The notes below the pieces were generated by a model. It was not told where the DNA came from and did no database searches. It saw only the letters and a list, made by a program, of their open reading frames with translations. Of a DNA stretch of 64,000 bases, positions 51,797-60,519 are shown one piece after another. Numbering within the stretch: position 1 is the stretch's first letter; the number at the start of each line of letters is the position of its first letter. This DNA is from an uncultured Collinsella sp. GTDB taxonomy: Bacteria; Actinomycetota; Coriobacteriia; Coriobacteriales; Coriobacteriaceae. The position numbers and the translations under genes are program-made. The stretch is taken from contig CAJKFS010000001.1 in assembly GCA_905199225.1 (NCBI GenBank), positions 39,920-103,919 of the forward strand, written 5' to 3'.

Positions 51797-52294
51797 ATGA
51801 GGATTTTTAGCCCCAAACGATATGTTGCCTCGGTCGACCGCATCGACCTCGATACCCTCTGGGCCGACGGTAAGCGTGCCATTCTGCTCGACCGTGACAA
51901 CACCCTGGTGCCGCGTGATACCGAGCAGGTACCCGCTGCGGTCTCCGCCTGGCTCGAGGCCGCCCATGCCAAGGGCTTTAAGCTGTGCATGGTGTCCAAT
52001 AACTGGCATCGCGACCAGGTCATGGCGTCGGCGCGCGAGTTGGGGCTCGAGGCCATCAGCCACGCCATGAAGCCGGCGCCATTTGCCCTCAAAGCTGGCC
52101 TTAAGCGCCTGGGTGCGACGGCCGACGAGGCCGTGCTGATCGGCGACCAGCTCTACACGGACGTGTGGAGCGGCAATTTCGCCGGCGTCGACACCATCCT
52201 GGTTAAGCCGCAGGCCACTCAGGACCTGTGGTATACGCAGATCTTCCGTATCTTTGAGCGCCGGGCCCTGCGCGACCTTCCCTGCGAGGAATAG
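51797..52294 (+). CDS. YqeG family HAD-type phosphatase
   Basis: The 165-residue protein has the HAD motif I LLDRDNTLVP, motif II in VSNNWHRDQVMAS, motif III Lys in SHAMKPAP, and motif IV VLIGDQLYTDVWSGN. YqeG proteins are class III HAD phosphatases of unproven substrate, often beside aro genes in Gram-positives, as here. The ATG at 51797 is used; it has only a weak ribosome site, so coupling with mltG is likely. Confidence 0.9.
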   Translation: MRIFSPKRYVASVDRIDLDTLWADGKRAILLDRDNTLVPRDTEQVPAAVSAWLEAAHAKGFKLCMVSNNWHRDQVMASARELGLEAISHAMKPAPFALKAGLKRLGATADEAVLIGDQLYTDVWSGNFAGVDTILVKPQATQDLWYTQIFRIFERRALRDLPCEE

Positions 52295-52302
52295 GTCTCG
52301 CT

Positions 52303-52836
52303 ATGTCCCAGCACACCAAGCACGGCTGCGACCACATCTTCTTTATCGGCTTTTTGGGCGCGGGCAAGTCGACGCTTGCGCGCAACGTCGGTACCATGTT
52401 CAAGCGCCGATTCATCGATACCGATCGTCTGGTCGTGCGCCGGTGCGGCAAGTCGGTGACCGAGATTTTTGAGACCGAGGGCGAGGATCGCTTTCGCGAG
52501 CTCGAGACCTCGGCGCTTCGTTCGCTCCAAAGCGAGCGCAGCCTGCTGGTTTCGTGCGGGGGCGGCATCGTCGAGACGCCGGTGAACATTGAGCTGATGC
52601 ACGAGATGGGTACGTGCGTGTATCTCGAAGGCGACTTCGAGGACTCGATTCGCCAGATTCGTCGCTCCGATACCCGCCCCGATTTCCGTTCGCCCGAGCA
52701 TGCCGCGCGCCTGTTTGAGCACCGCCGTCCGCTGTATCGCCAGGCCGCCGACATTACCCTTGATATTCGCAATAAGTCCTTCGAGGACGTTTCCTACGTT
52801 TGTGCCGAGATGCTTTTGGAGCGTGGACTGCTATGA
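52303..52836 (+). CDS. aroK: shikimate kinase
   Basis: Shikimate kinase phosphorylates shikimate in aromatic amino acid synthesis. The 177-residue protein keeps the key residues: Walker A GFLGAGKST at 16-24, Asp41 in IDTD, Arg65 in FRELE, GGG at 86-88, and the nucleotide-side Arg in RRPLYRQAAD. An N-terminal 10-residue extension with Cys and His is extra. It appears catalytically complete, unlike the aroB-like gene coupled to it by a 4-base overlap. Confidence 0.92.
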   Translation: MSQHTKHGCDHIFFIGFLGAGKSTLARNVGTMFKRRFIDTDRLVVRRCGKSVTEIFETEGEDRFRELETSALRSLQSERSLLVSCGGGIVETPVNIELMHEMGTCVYLEGDFEDSIRQIRRSDTRPDFRSPEHAARLFEHRRPLYRQAADITLDIRNKSFEDVSYVCAEMLLERGLL

Positions 52837-53942
52837 TTCGCCGTCAACTTATCAATTTCCAAAACCGCAGCGTCGATGTCCGCGTCGGACTGGGCGCGTT
52901 CGATGAGCTGTCGCGCATGTTTGCCTCGGCTGTGGGTAAGCCCAAGCGCGCGATGGTGGTCTGGAACGCCGGCACGTCCGAGCGTTTTGGCGAGGTCGTC
53001 GAGCATGCTCTGGTCGATGCCGGTTTTGCCGTGTCGCAACTCATCCTTGAGGTTTCGCCTGCCGGCGCCACGCTGGCCGATGCCGATGTCGTCTTTGGTG
53101 CTCTGTCTTGCAACGGTATTACCTGCGATGATCTTGTCGTCGCCGTCGGTGACGCGGCGACCTGCTCGGTCGTTTGCTGGTGTGCCAACCAGTGGTGTGG
53201 CCGCACCGAGTGCGCCTTGCTGCCGACAACCTTCGACGCCATGCTTACGGTCGCGACGACCATGGAGCCGCTCGTCTCTTCTGCGGCCAACGCGCTTCCC
53301 GCCATCGCGTTCCGTCCCGAGCCGGGCCTGGTCGTGTGCGACCTCGACCTCGTTCGCGAGGCCGATCCCGAGGACCTCAAGCGCGGCTATGCCGTGCTCG
53401 TGGGCACGATGCTTTCGAGCAGCAAATCTCGCTGGAATCAGTTTACCGAGACCGTCCCCGAGATTCTTTCGGGTGAGGAGGTCGCGCTCGTCAATGCCGT
53501 GCAGTGGTCCCAGACCGCGCGCAAGGACGTGCTCATGTCCACGAACCCGAGTGCGCGCCATGCGCTCGATTTTGGCAAGACGGGGGAGCGCACCTTGCGC
53601 GCCTGCCTGGGCGATGCCGCGGCACAGGTCCCTGCCTACCAGTTGTTGTCCGAGGGCATGCGATTTGAGTCGCGCCTCGCCCACGATGCCTGCGACTTCG
53701 ATATCGATTACGTCTTTGAGGTCGATGATTGCCTGGAGGACTTTGGTATCGAGGAGCTCGCATTTGACCTGGAGCCTGCTTCGTTTATCGAGGAGTTCCG
53801 CAAGCAGCAGTTTGCGCGCTCGAACCGCAGCATGTTGCCGTTGCCCGCGGCGCTTGGCGCCATTCGTCTAACGAGCGTTGAGGACGAGGTTCTTGAGCGC
53901 CATGCTCACGCCTACTTGGCTTCTCGCAAGGAACTTCTCTAA
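52833..53942 (+). CDS. degenerate 3-dehydroquinate synthase-like protein (aroB position)
   Basis: The 369-residue protein sits in the aroK-aroB slot and keeps the length and some strands of AroB (SVDVRVGLGAFDEL, PTTFDAMLTVATTME). The catalytic parts are altered. GGGxxGDLAGF reads AVGDAATCSVV (104-114). The AEVIKYG region with the Glu ligand reads AVLVGTM (187-193). LNxGHTxGHAIE, with a His ligand, reads LDFGKTGERTLR. The HGExVAxGM region, with another His ligand, reads LSEGMRFES. All three expected metal ligands are gone. The frame is intact with normal codon use, so it may be a pseudoenzyme with another role. Confidence 0.75.
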   Translation: MIRRQLINFQNRSVDVRVGLGAFDELSRMFASAVGKPKRAMVVWNAGTSERFGEVVEHALVDAGFAVSQLILEVSPAGATLADADVVFGALSCNGITCDDLVVAVGDAATCSVVCWCANQWCGRTECALLPTTFDAMLTVATTMEPLVSSAANALPAIAFRPEPGLVVCDLDLVREADPEDLKRGYAVLVGTMLSSSKSRWNQFTETVPEILSGEEVALVNAVQWSQTARKDVLMSTNPSARHALDFGKTGERTLRACLGDAAAQVPAYQLLSEGMRFESRLAHDACDFDIDYVFEVDDCLEDFGIEELAFDLEPASFIEEFRKQQFARSNRSMLPLPAALGAIRLTSVEDEVLERHAHAYLASRKELL

Positions 53943-53948
53943 GGTTTA

Positions 53949-53974
53949 TTGACATCCATCGTCTTTCGTATCAT
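53949..53974 (+). promoter_or_regulatory. candidate promoter of pepP
   Basis: A perfect TTGACA (53949-53954) and a TATCAT (53969-53974) lie in the 131-base gap before pepP. The spacer is only 14 bases, so the match is uncertain. Confidence 0.35.
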
Positions 53975-54073
53975 GTTGGGGGACGGGTTTCCAATCGGTT
54001 ATGGATCGCGTGCGATTCCGTCGCTCGGTTGAGGCCCGTCCGTCTTTATTGAGACAACAAGAAAGGAATCTGC

Positions 54074-55204
54074 ATGTCTGAGTTTGCTGCCGGTCCTGCC
54101 GGTCGTATCGAGCGTGTCCGTGCCCTGATGGTTGAGCGCGGCTACGACGCTATCGTCGTGCGCGATGAGGCCAACCTTCGTTGGCTTACGGGCGTGAAGG
54201 GCGTCTTTGACTACACCTTCGAGTTCCCGCACGCTGCGTTTATTACGGCCGACCAGTGCCTGTTCCATACCGACTCGCGCTATCTCAACAGCTTTGAGGA
54301 GAACACGCCCGCCGGCAGCCCCTGGGTCTACGACATGGACGAGGGCACCATCCCCGGTTGGGTCGCTGGCAAGATCGCAGCCAACAAGTGCCGCGTCTGC
54401 GCCATCGAGGACGACATGCAGATTAACTTCTACCAGGGCATTCAACGTGGCCTGGAGGATCGCTCCGTTGCCTGCATGCTGCCGCTGATGCATGACGACA
54501 TCCGCAAGATGCGCGCCATCAAGGACGCCGAGGAGATTGAGCTCATGCGCCACGCGCAGTCGATCACCGATGCCGCCTTCCAGCACATGCTCGGCTTTAT
54601 TAAGCCCGGTATGACTGAGAAGCAGGTCCGCAACGAGCTCGAGAACTTTATGTTTGCCAACGGCGCCGATAGCCTGGCCTTCGGCTCTATCGTGGCGAGC
54701 GGTCCCAACACCGCCAACCCGCATGCTGTGCCGAGCGACCGCGTGATCGAGAAGGGCGATTTCGTCCTCATGGATTACGGCGCGGGCTACTGCGACTATC
54801 GCTCTGATATGACGCGCACCGTCGTGATGGGCGAGCCCACGCAGGAGCAGCTTGACCTCTACGCGCTCGTGCGCCGCACGCACGAGGAGTGCGTCGCCGC
54901 CATCCATCCGGGCGTCGAGGGCAACGACATTTTCAAGCTTTCCAAGAAGATCATCGGCGATGCCGGTTATGGCGATTACTACAACCATGGCCTGGGCCAC
55001 GGCGTGGGCATCGACATCCACGAGCTGCCCAACTTCAACCGCAGTAAGAACATTATCGAGGTCGGCTCGGTTGTTACCATGGAGCCCGGCGTCTACCTGC
55101 CGGGCGTGGGCGGCGTGCGCCTGGAGGACTACGGCGTTGTCACCGAGAACGGCTACGAGCCTTTCACCAAGACCCCGCACGATCTGCACGTCATCGATTG
55201 CTAG
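54074..55204 (+). CDS. pepP: M24 family Xaa-Pro aminopeptidase/dipeptidase
   Basis: The 376-residue protein has an N-terminal creatinase-like domain and a C-terminal pita-bread metallopeptidase domain. Metal ligands fit FVLMDYGAGYCDYRSDMTRT (two Asp), HGLGHGVGIDIHE (His) and two later Glu (VVTMEPGVY, VRLEDYG). These enzymes cut N-terminal residues before proline. The AAAGGA before the ATG supports the start. The position between the aro genes and efp matches Mycobacterium and Bacillus. PepP and PepQ types cannot be separated with certainty. Confidence 0.9.
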   Translation: MSEFAAGPAGRIERVRALMVERGYDAIVVRDEANLRWLTGVKGVFDYTFEFPHAAFITADQCLFHTDSRYLNSFEENTPAGSPWVYDMDEGTIPGWVAGKIAANKCRVCAIEDDMQINFYQGIQRGLEDRSVACMLPLMHDDIRKMRAIKDAEEIELMRHAQSITDAAFQHMLGFIKPGMTEKQVRNELENFMFANGADSLAFGSIVASGPNTANPHAVPSDRVIEKGDFVLMDYGAGYCDYRSDMTRTVVMGEPTQEQLDLYALVRRTHEECVAAIHPGVEGNDIFKLSKKIIGDAGYGDYYNHGLGHGVGIDIHELPNFNRSKNIIEVGSVVTMEPGVYLPGVGGVRLEDYGVVTENGYEPFTKTPHDLHVIDC

Positions 55205-55226
55205 ACCATTTCGATAGTTTTTTGGG

Positions 55227-55270
55227 GCGGGGCGTCCGGAGCAATTCGGGCGCCCCGCGTTCTCTTTTTA
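55227..55270 (+). terminator. terminator after pepP
   Basis: The 12-bp stem GCGGGGCGTCCG / CGGGCGCCCCGC (one wobble) with an 8-base loop is followed by GTTCTCTTTTTA. Confidence 0.8.
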
Positions 55271-55300
55271 TGCGCTCGCTGCAGGCGCCGTCTACAAGTG

Positions 55301-55322
55301 TATAATTTCGGTCGTATATAAT
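55301..55322 (+). promoter_or_regulatory. tandem TATAAT boxes before efp
   Basis: Two perfect TATAAT sequences lie at 55301-55306 and 55317-55322, 16 bases apart, without clear -35 boxes. At least one is likely the efp promoter -10. Confidence 0.55.
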
Positions 55323-55363
55323 TTGGGCGCTTGTGCGTTCTGCCCATAACAAGAAAGGTCACT

Positions 55364-55927
55364 ATGCCTACCATTTCTACCGCCGATTTCAAGAACGGCC
55401 TCGGTCTCCGCATTAAGGACAAGGTCTACACCATCGTCGAGTTCCAGCATGTCAAGCCGGGCAAGGGCGGTGCGTTTGTGCGCTACAAGACCCGCGACAT
55501 CAAGAGCGGCCGCGTCGTCGAGAACACCTGCAACGCCGGCACCAAGTTCGAGAGCGTCATGCTCACCACCCGTGAGTTCCAGTACCTCTACAACGATGGC
55601 ACCGACTACATCTTCATGGACAATGAGACCTATGAGCAGGTTCCCGTTCCCGAGGACATGGTGGGCGAGAACTCCAAGTGGCTGCGCGAGAACGACATCT
55701 GCCAGCTGCTCTTTGCCGACGATGAGCTCATGGGCGTGACCCCGCCGATGTTCATCGAGACCACCATCGTTCAGACCGACCCGGGCTTTAAGGGCGACAC
55801 CGTCCAGGGTTCCACCAAGCCGGCCACGATCGACACCGGCGCTGTCATCCAGGTCCCCATGTACCTCAACGAGGGCGAGGTCATCAAGGTTGACACCCGC
55901 GACGGCAAGTTCGTCTCCCGCGTCTAG
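55364..55927 (+). CDS. efp: elongation factor P
   Basis: EF-P frees ribosomes stalled at polyproline. The 187-residue protein has the KOW domain with the tip loop PGKGGAF and Lys34, the site modified in other bacteria, then the OB and C-terminal domains ending with VDTRDGKFVSRV. The residue and loop are of the common Lys type. AAGAAAGGTCACT precedes the ATG at 55364; the frame is open to 55331 without support. No modification enzyme gene lies in the window. It heads efp-yqhY-nusB. Confidence 0.96.
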   Translation: MPTISTADFKNGLGLRIKDKVYTIVEFQHVKPGKGGAFVRYKTRDIKSGRVVENTCNAGTKFESVMLTTREFQYLYNDGTDYIFMDNETYEQVPVPEDMVGENSKWLRENDICQLLFADDELMGVTPPMFIETTIVQTDPGFKGDTVQGSTKPATIDTGAVIQVPMYLNEGEVIKVDTRDGKFVSRV

Positions 55928-55951
55928 CAACCAACTCTTCTAGGAGGACTC

Positions 55952-56314
55952 ATGCCCCAGGAAATCAAGATTGACGGCATCGGCATTTCGCCCGATGTTC
56001 TGACCGCCATCGTCTCCCGCGCCGTGTCGGATGTCGAGGGCATCGCCTCCGTTGGCGTCAAGGACCTTGCCACCAACCTTGTCTCCATGATGCTCTCGTC
56101 CAAGGCCCCGGCTTCCGAGCCGGCGGTCGAGGCCGAGGTCGTCGGCGACAAGCTCGCACTCACCGTGCGTGTCGTGGTGTTCTTTGGCTATCCGTTCAAG
56201 AAGCTCGCCGAGGCCGTTCGCGCCGCCGTGGTCGCCGCCATCGATGCCCAGGTGGGCGTCGAGGTCGAGCGCGTTGACGTTTGCATCGACGGCCTCGTTT
56301 TCCCCAAGGAGTAA
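55952..56314 (+). CDS. Asp23/Gls24 family protein (YqhY-like)
   Basis: The 120-residue protein follows the Asp23/Gls24 pattern (ISPDVLTAIVSRAVSDVEGIASVGV and LTVRVVVFFGYPFKKLAEAVRAAV). It sits between efp and nusB, the slot of yqhY in Bacillus, where it affects acetyl-CoA carboxylase activity. That role is only inferred here since accB and accC are absent. It is a paralogue of the protein at 10294-10650. AGGAGG precedes the start. Confidence 0.85.
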   Translation: MPQEIKIDGIGISPDVLTAIVSRAVSDVEGIASVGVKDLATNLVSMMLSSKAPASEPAVEAEVVGDKLALTVRVVVFFGYPFKKLAEAVRAAVVAAIDAQVGVEVERVDVCIDGLVFPKE

Positions 56315-56317
56315 CCT

Positions 56318-56905
56318 TTGAGCCTTAAGGTTTATCGCGGGCGCACGCTTGCCCGCAGTCAGGCGCTGCAGCTGCTGTTCCAGGCCGAGGCCACGGACAG
56401 CCCGCTCGAGCGCGTCCTCGAGGGCGATTTCCTGATCTCGAAGGGTCCCCTCGACCCCTATGCGCTGGAGCTTTGCCGCGGTGCCTACGAGCATATCGAT
56501 CGCATCGACTGTGCCCTGCGCGCCGTCGCCAAGAACTGGGATCTTATGCGCATGCCCGGCGCCGACCGCAACCTGCTGCGTATCGCCGTCTACGAGATGC
56601 GCTTCCTCACCGACGAGGAGGTCTCGGACGCCATCGTTATCAACGAGGCTGTCGAGATCGCTAAGGCTTATGGTACCGACCAGTCCGCGTCGTTTGTCAA
56701 CGGCGTGCTGGGCAAGATCGCTCGCAGCGAGGAGCTGCCGGGCGAGGACCTGTACCAAGAGCTGCTGGCCGAGGATCGCGCTCGCGAGGAGGCACAGGCT
56801 GCCGAGGCGGCCGCCAAGGTCGCTGCCGCTCAGGCTGCCGCCGGTGTACTTGCCGAGGATGCGGACGCTGCTGAGGCCGTCGAGGCCGACTCCGTCGAGG
56901 AGTAG
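56318..56905 (+). CDS. nusB: transcription antitermination protein NusB
   Basis: NusB binds BoxA RNA with NusE and supports rRNA transcription. The 195-residue protein begins MSLKVYRGRTLARSQALQLLFQAE and includes NLLRIAVYEMRF and VINEAVEIAKAYGTDQSASFVNGVLGKI, all signature regions. It has an extra 45-residue Ala/Glu-rich C-terminal tail. The TTG start at 56318 follows AAGGAG. It is followed by xseB after two bases. Confidence 0.94.
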   Translation: MSLKVYRGRTLARSQALQLLFQAEATDSPLERVLEGDFLISKGPLDPYALELCRGAYEHIDRIDCALRAVAKNWDLMRMPGADRNLLRIAVYEMRFLTDEEVSDAIVINEAVEIAKAYGTDQSASFVNGVLGKIARSEELPGEDLYQELLAEDRAREEAQAAEAAAKVAAAQAAAGVLAEDADAAEAVEADSVEE

Positions 56906-56907
56906 CC

Positions 56908-57174
56908 ATGCCAGAGGGTTCCGTCCGCAACTTCGATGAGATCTCGGATCGCCTGGACCAGATCATCGCCACCGTTCGCTCCAAGGATACTTCCTTGGAG
57001 CGTTCGCTCGATTTGTTTGACGAGGCGATTGAGCTGGGCTCCCGTGCGGTCGATATGGTCGACAAGTTTGAGCTGACGCCGCGTGAGGCCGACAAGCTCG
57101 AGCAGGAATACGATGAGGATGCGGCAAGCGAGTCCCAAGATAGACAGGCTGCATCCCCGGATACGAATGGTTGA
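56908..57174 (+). CDS. xseB: exodeoxyribonuclease VII small subunit
   Basis: The 88-residue helical protein has the ExoVII small-subunit pattern (FDEISDRLDQIIATVRSKDTSLERSLDLFDEAIEL). With XseA it degrades single-stranded DNA. The large-subunit gene, normally directly upstream, is not present anywhere in this window, so it must be elsewhere or absent. Confidence 0.88.
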   Translation: MPEGSVRNFDEISDRLDQIIATVRSKDTSLERSLDLFDEAIELGSRAVDMVDKFELTPREADKLEQEYDEDAASESQDRQAASPDTNG

Positions 57175-57182
57175 TGGCATTC

Positions 57183-57986
57183 ATGAAACGCGTGCGTCTC
57201 GATGACGAACTGATTTCACAGGGCATCTGCGCCGATCGCGCGGATGCCCTTCGCACTCTTATGGCCGGCTTGGTTTCGAGTGGCGGTGAGCGTTTGACCT
57301 CTCCGGGGCTCAAGGTGACGCCGGGCCTGTCACTGCACGTTAAGGGGCGCATTCCGTACGTTGGGCGCGGCGGCCTTAAGCTCGAGGGTGCGCTCGATGC
57401 GTTTGGGATTGATCCGACGGACCTTGCTTGCCTCGATGTGGGCTGCTCCACGGGCGGCTTTACCGATTGCCTGCTCAAGCGCGGTGCCGCCACGGTCGTT
57501 TCGGTCGATGTGGGGCGCGCCCAGTTTGATTGGTCACTGCGTCAAGACGATCGCGTGACGCTTCATGAACGCACGAATGTGACGCAGTTGCCCGAGCTCG
57601 GCTACGGCGGCGCTATTGACCTCGCCGTGTGCGACGTGTCGTTTACCAGCATCGCGAACATCATCGATGCGGTGTTGGCGTGTCTGAAGCGTTCGGGTTC
57701 GTTTTGCACGCTCGTAAAGCCGCAGTTTGAGGCGCCGGCTGCGCTGGTGGGCGAGGGCGGTATCGTAACCGACCCCGCCGTCCGCCGCGATACGCTCGTG
57801 GCGGCGATTGAGCTGTTCGCCGCCAAGGGATTGTTCCCGGTCGACGTGTGCGTGTCGCCCATTCATGGCGCCAAGGGCAACGTCGAGTTTTTCCTGTACG
57901 GCACGAGGTTTGCCCCCGATGAGCGCTCCGATGACGAGTTGCAATCCCAGGTATCGGCTTTGAGCGAGAAAGCTGCAACGCTATGA
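57183..57986 (+). CDS. tlyA: TlyA family rRNA methyltransferase/hemolysin
   Basis: TlyA proteins 2'-O-methylate 16S and 23S rRNA. The 267-residue protein has an N-terminal S4 domain (RVRLDDELISQGICADRADALR) and an FtsJ-type SAM domain (VGRGGLKLEGALDAFGID, CLDVGCSTGGFTDCLL, VSVDVGRAQFDWSLR). The start is ATG 57183; a TTG at 57171 and an ATG at 57174 overlap xseB. It overlaps nadK by four bases. The tlyA-nadK-recN order is a common Gram-positive arrangement. Confidence 0.91.
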   Translation: MKRVRLDDELISQGICADRADALRTLMAGLVSSGGERLTSPGLKVTPGLSLHVKGRIPYVGRGGLKLEGALDAFGIDPTDLACLDVGCSTGGFTDCLLKRGAATVVSVDVGRAQFDWSLRQDDRVTLHERTNVTQLPELGYGGAIDLAVCDVSFTSIANIIDAVLACLKRSGSFCTLVKPQFEAPAALVGEGGIVTDPAVRRDTLVAAIELFAAKGLFPVDVCVSPIHGAKGNVEFFLYGTRFAPDERSDDELQSQVSALSEKAATL

Positions 57987-58843
57987 AGGTCTTTCTGGTT
58001 CCCAATTACTACAAGCAAGAGGCGGTCGAGAGCGGCCTGATGCTCGAGCTTTGGCTGACGCGCCAGGGCTACGAGGTCGCATGGGCGGCCGATCAGCGAT
58101 CGAAGATTCAAAGCACGCCTGATATTGACGGCTCCGATCTGGTCATTACGCTCGGCGGCGACGGTACGTTGCTGCGCGCTGCCCGTATCCTCAACCATCG
58201 CGAGATTCCTATCCTCGGTCTTTCCTATGGTCACCTGGGCTTTTTAACTGCTGCGAGTCCAGAGGAGCGCGACATTCTGCAGGTTGTGAGCGATGCCCTT
58301 TCCGGTGAGCTCCATGTGAGCCGCCGCGCCACCATCGCCGCGGATATCGTCTCGGTGCGCGATGACGGCACGAAGGACGTCGTGCGCACGTTCGCCCTCA
58401 ACGATATGGCGCTCACGCGCGGGCCCCTGTCCGATATGGTCGAGTTTGACATCACGGTTTCCGGCCATCATATCGATCGCCTGCGCGGTGATGGTGTCGT
58501 CGTGTCGACGGCGACCGGCTCCACCGGCTATGCGCTGAGCGCCGGCGGTCCTATCGTGAGCCCCGATTACACGGGTATGGTTTGCGTGCCCATCGCTCCG
58601 CATACTATTCAGGCTCGCGCCTTCTTGACCTCGCCAAGCGATGTCGTCGAGATCTTCATGTCCGACGACCGCCCGAGTGTGCCTGCCATCGCTATCGACG
58701 GACAGTTTATTACCTGCGACGGCACGGTCGAGAGCGTGGCTGTGCGTCGCGGTCCCGGCGATGTGCTGCTGCTGGATTACGGTCCCGAGAGCTTCTATAA
58801 CTCGGTGAGCCGCGTGTTCTATGGAGTGCGCCATGATCGATGA
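57983..58843 (+). CDS. nadK: NAD kinase
   Basis: NAD kinase makes NADP+. The 286-residue protein has the GGDGT motif at 58-62 (LGGDGTLLRAARI), the NDMALTRG segment and the GDGVVVSTATGSTGYALSAGGP motif. A SPDYTGMVCVPIAPHTIQAR segment follows. It is coupled to recN by an 11-base overlap. Confidence 0.95.
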   Translation: MKVFLVPNYYKQEAVESGLMLELWLTRQGYEVAWAADQRSKIQSTPDIDGSDLVITLGGDGTLLRAARILNHREIPILGLSYGHLGFLTAASPEERDILQVVSDALSGELHVSRRATIAADIVSVRDDGTKDVVRTFALNDMALTRGPLSDMVEFDITVSGHHIDRLRGDGVVVSTATGSTGYALSAGGPIVSPDYTGMVCVPIAPHTIQARAFLTSPSDVVEIFMSDDRPSVPAIAIDGQFITCDGTVESVAVRRGPGDVLLLDYGPESFYNSVSRVFYGVRHDR

Positions 58844-60461
58844 GCTGCAGGTTTCCAACATTGCACTCATTCGCGAGGCGACGTTGGTTCCGAGCGCGGG
58901 CTTGACCGTCCTGACCGGCGAGACCGGTGCTGGCAAGACCGCATTGCTCTCGGCGCTTAAGCTCATCTTGGGCGAACGCGCAGATTCGTCGACCGTGCGC
59001 GAGGGCGAGGCGCTTGCCAGCGTCGAGGCGCGCCTGTTCGATGGCCCGCACGACGCGGAGGGCTTCACCGTGCAGCGCAGCCTTTCTGCCGAGGGCCGCA
59101 GCCGTGTCAAGATTGACGGCCGCATCGCCAGTGTGCGCGAGCTTTCGGAGCGGGTCGGCGTGATGATGGACCTGTGCGGTCAGCACGAGCACCAGCGCTT
59201 GCTCGATCCGGCACATCATGTTGCCATGGTTGATGCCTGGGCTGGGCGCGCGGCGCTTGAGGCGCTCGAGAAGTATCGTGCCTGCTTTAAGGCATCGCGC
59301 GCCGCTGCCAAGGAGGTCCGCCGCGTCGAAGAGGCCTCGCATGCACAGGGGAGTCGCGTCGAGGAGGCGCGCTTCGCCCTTGAGCGCATCGCCGAGGTCG
59401 ATCCCAAGCCTGGTGAGTATGAGGAGCTCGAGGAGCTGTTGCCGCGCTCCGAGCATGCCGAGGTCTTGGTGGCCACGGCTAACGAAGCCCATGCATCGCT
59501 TGCTGCCGAAGGGGGAGCGCTCGATGCCGTGAATGGCGCCGTGGTAGAGCTGTCGCGTATGGCGACCGTTGACCGCAAGCTAGGTGACATCGCTGATGCC
59601 CTTTCGGATGCCTGCATTTCGCTTGAGGATTGCGCCAACGAGTTGCGTGCTTATCGCGATGGCGTTGCGTTTGACCCTCGCGAGCTCGCTCGCATGCGCG
59701 AGCGGTATTCTGACCTGAAGGGCCTGCTGCGTCAGTGGGGTCCCACCATGGACGACGTGTTTGCCATGCGAGATCGCTCGCAGGAGCTGTTGTCGCTGGT
59801 AGACGATGGCGATGAACAGATCAAGAAGGCGCGCGAAGCGCTTGGCGCGGCGGAGCATGAACTGTTCGCCGCCGCCAAGGCGCTCAAGCGTGCGCGCAAT
59901 ACGGCAGCCCCGCGTTTTTGTCACGAGGTGGGTCGTCAGATGGCACGCCTGGAGATGGGCGGCGCTGAGCTGGTTTGGGAGTCCCGCGATCTCCCTCGCG
60001 CTGAGTGGACACCCGCGGGTCCTTCGAGCTATGAGCTTTTGTATCGCAGCGGCGCCGGCTTGACACCGCGTCCCTTGCGCCGCATTGCGTCGGGCGGCGA
60101 GCTGAGCCGCGTCATGCTGGCGAGTAAGGTTGTCCTCGGTAATGCGGACGGCGTGGATACGCTGGTGTTCGACGAGGTCGATGCCGGTGTCGGCGGCTCC
60201 ACGGCTCGTGCTCTTGCTGGTGTGCTGGCCGATCTTGCCGCCACGCATCAGGTCATTGTCGTAACCCACCTAGCGCAGGTCGCAGTCATGGCCGACAAGC
60301 ATTACGTGGTCAGTAAAGAGCCCGGCGACGTTCCCCAAACGCATCTGGACGAGGCGACCGGCGATGCCCGTACCGCCGAGATCGCTCGCATGCTGAGCGG
60401 CGATCAATCCGAGGCAAGCTTGGCCCACGCAAAGCAGATGCTCGAAGAAGCTCGAGGCTAG
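58833..60461 (+). CDS. recN: DNA repair protein RecN
   Basis: RecN is an SMC-like ATPase acting in double-strand break repair. The 542-residue protein has Walker A GETGAGKT at 29-36 (the last residue is Thr rather than the more common Ser), the signature RIASGGELSRVMLA, and Walker B LVFDEVDAGVGG. Two coiled-coil regions flank the middle. The ATG at 58833 is preferred over 58821 because TGGAG lies ahead of it. A bidirectional terminator follows. Confidence 0.95.
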   Translation: MIDELQVSNIALIREATLVPSAGLTVLTGETGAGKTALLSALKLILGERADSSTVREGEALASVEARLFDGPHDAEGFTVQRSLSAEGRSRVKIDGRIASVRELSERVGVMMDLCGQHEHQRLLDPAHHVAMVDAWAGRAALEALEKYRACFKASRAAAKEVRRVEEASHAQGSRVEEARFALERIAEVDPKPGEYEELEELLPRSEHAEVLVATANEAHASLAAEGGALDAVNGAVVELSRMATVDRKLGDIADALSDACISLEDCANELRAYRDGVAFDPRELARMRERYSDLKGLLRQWGPTMDDVFAMRDRSQELLSLVDDGDEQIKKAREALGAAEHELFAAAKALKRARNTAAPRFCHEVGRQMARLEMGGAELVWESRDLPRAEWTPAGPSSYELLYRSGAGLTPRPLRRIASGGELSRVMLASKVVLGNADGVDTLVFDEVDAGVGGSTARALAGVLADLAATHQVIVVTHLAQVAVMADKHYVVSKEPGDVPQTHLDEATGDARTAEIARMLSGDQSEASLAHAKQMLEEARG

Positions 60462-60479
60462 GTCGTATCAGCGGTGTTG

Positions 60480-60511
60480 GTGGGACAAAATAGACTGAAA
60501 TTTTGTCCCAC
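60480..60511. terminator. bidirectional terminator between recN and the RpiR-type gene
   Basis: The perfect 12-bp stem GTGGGACAAAAT / ATTTTGTCCCAC has an 8-base loop. It separates the convergent genes. One half (AATTTTGTCCCAC) recurs at about 43945-43957 after rarA. Confidence 0.85.
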
Positions 60512-60519
60512 TTCGCGTT

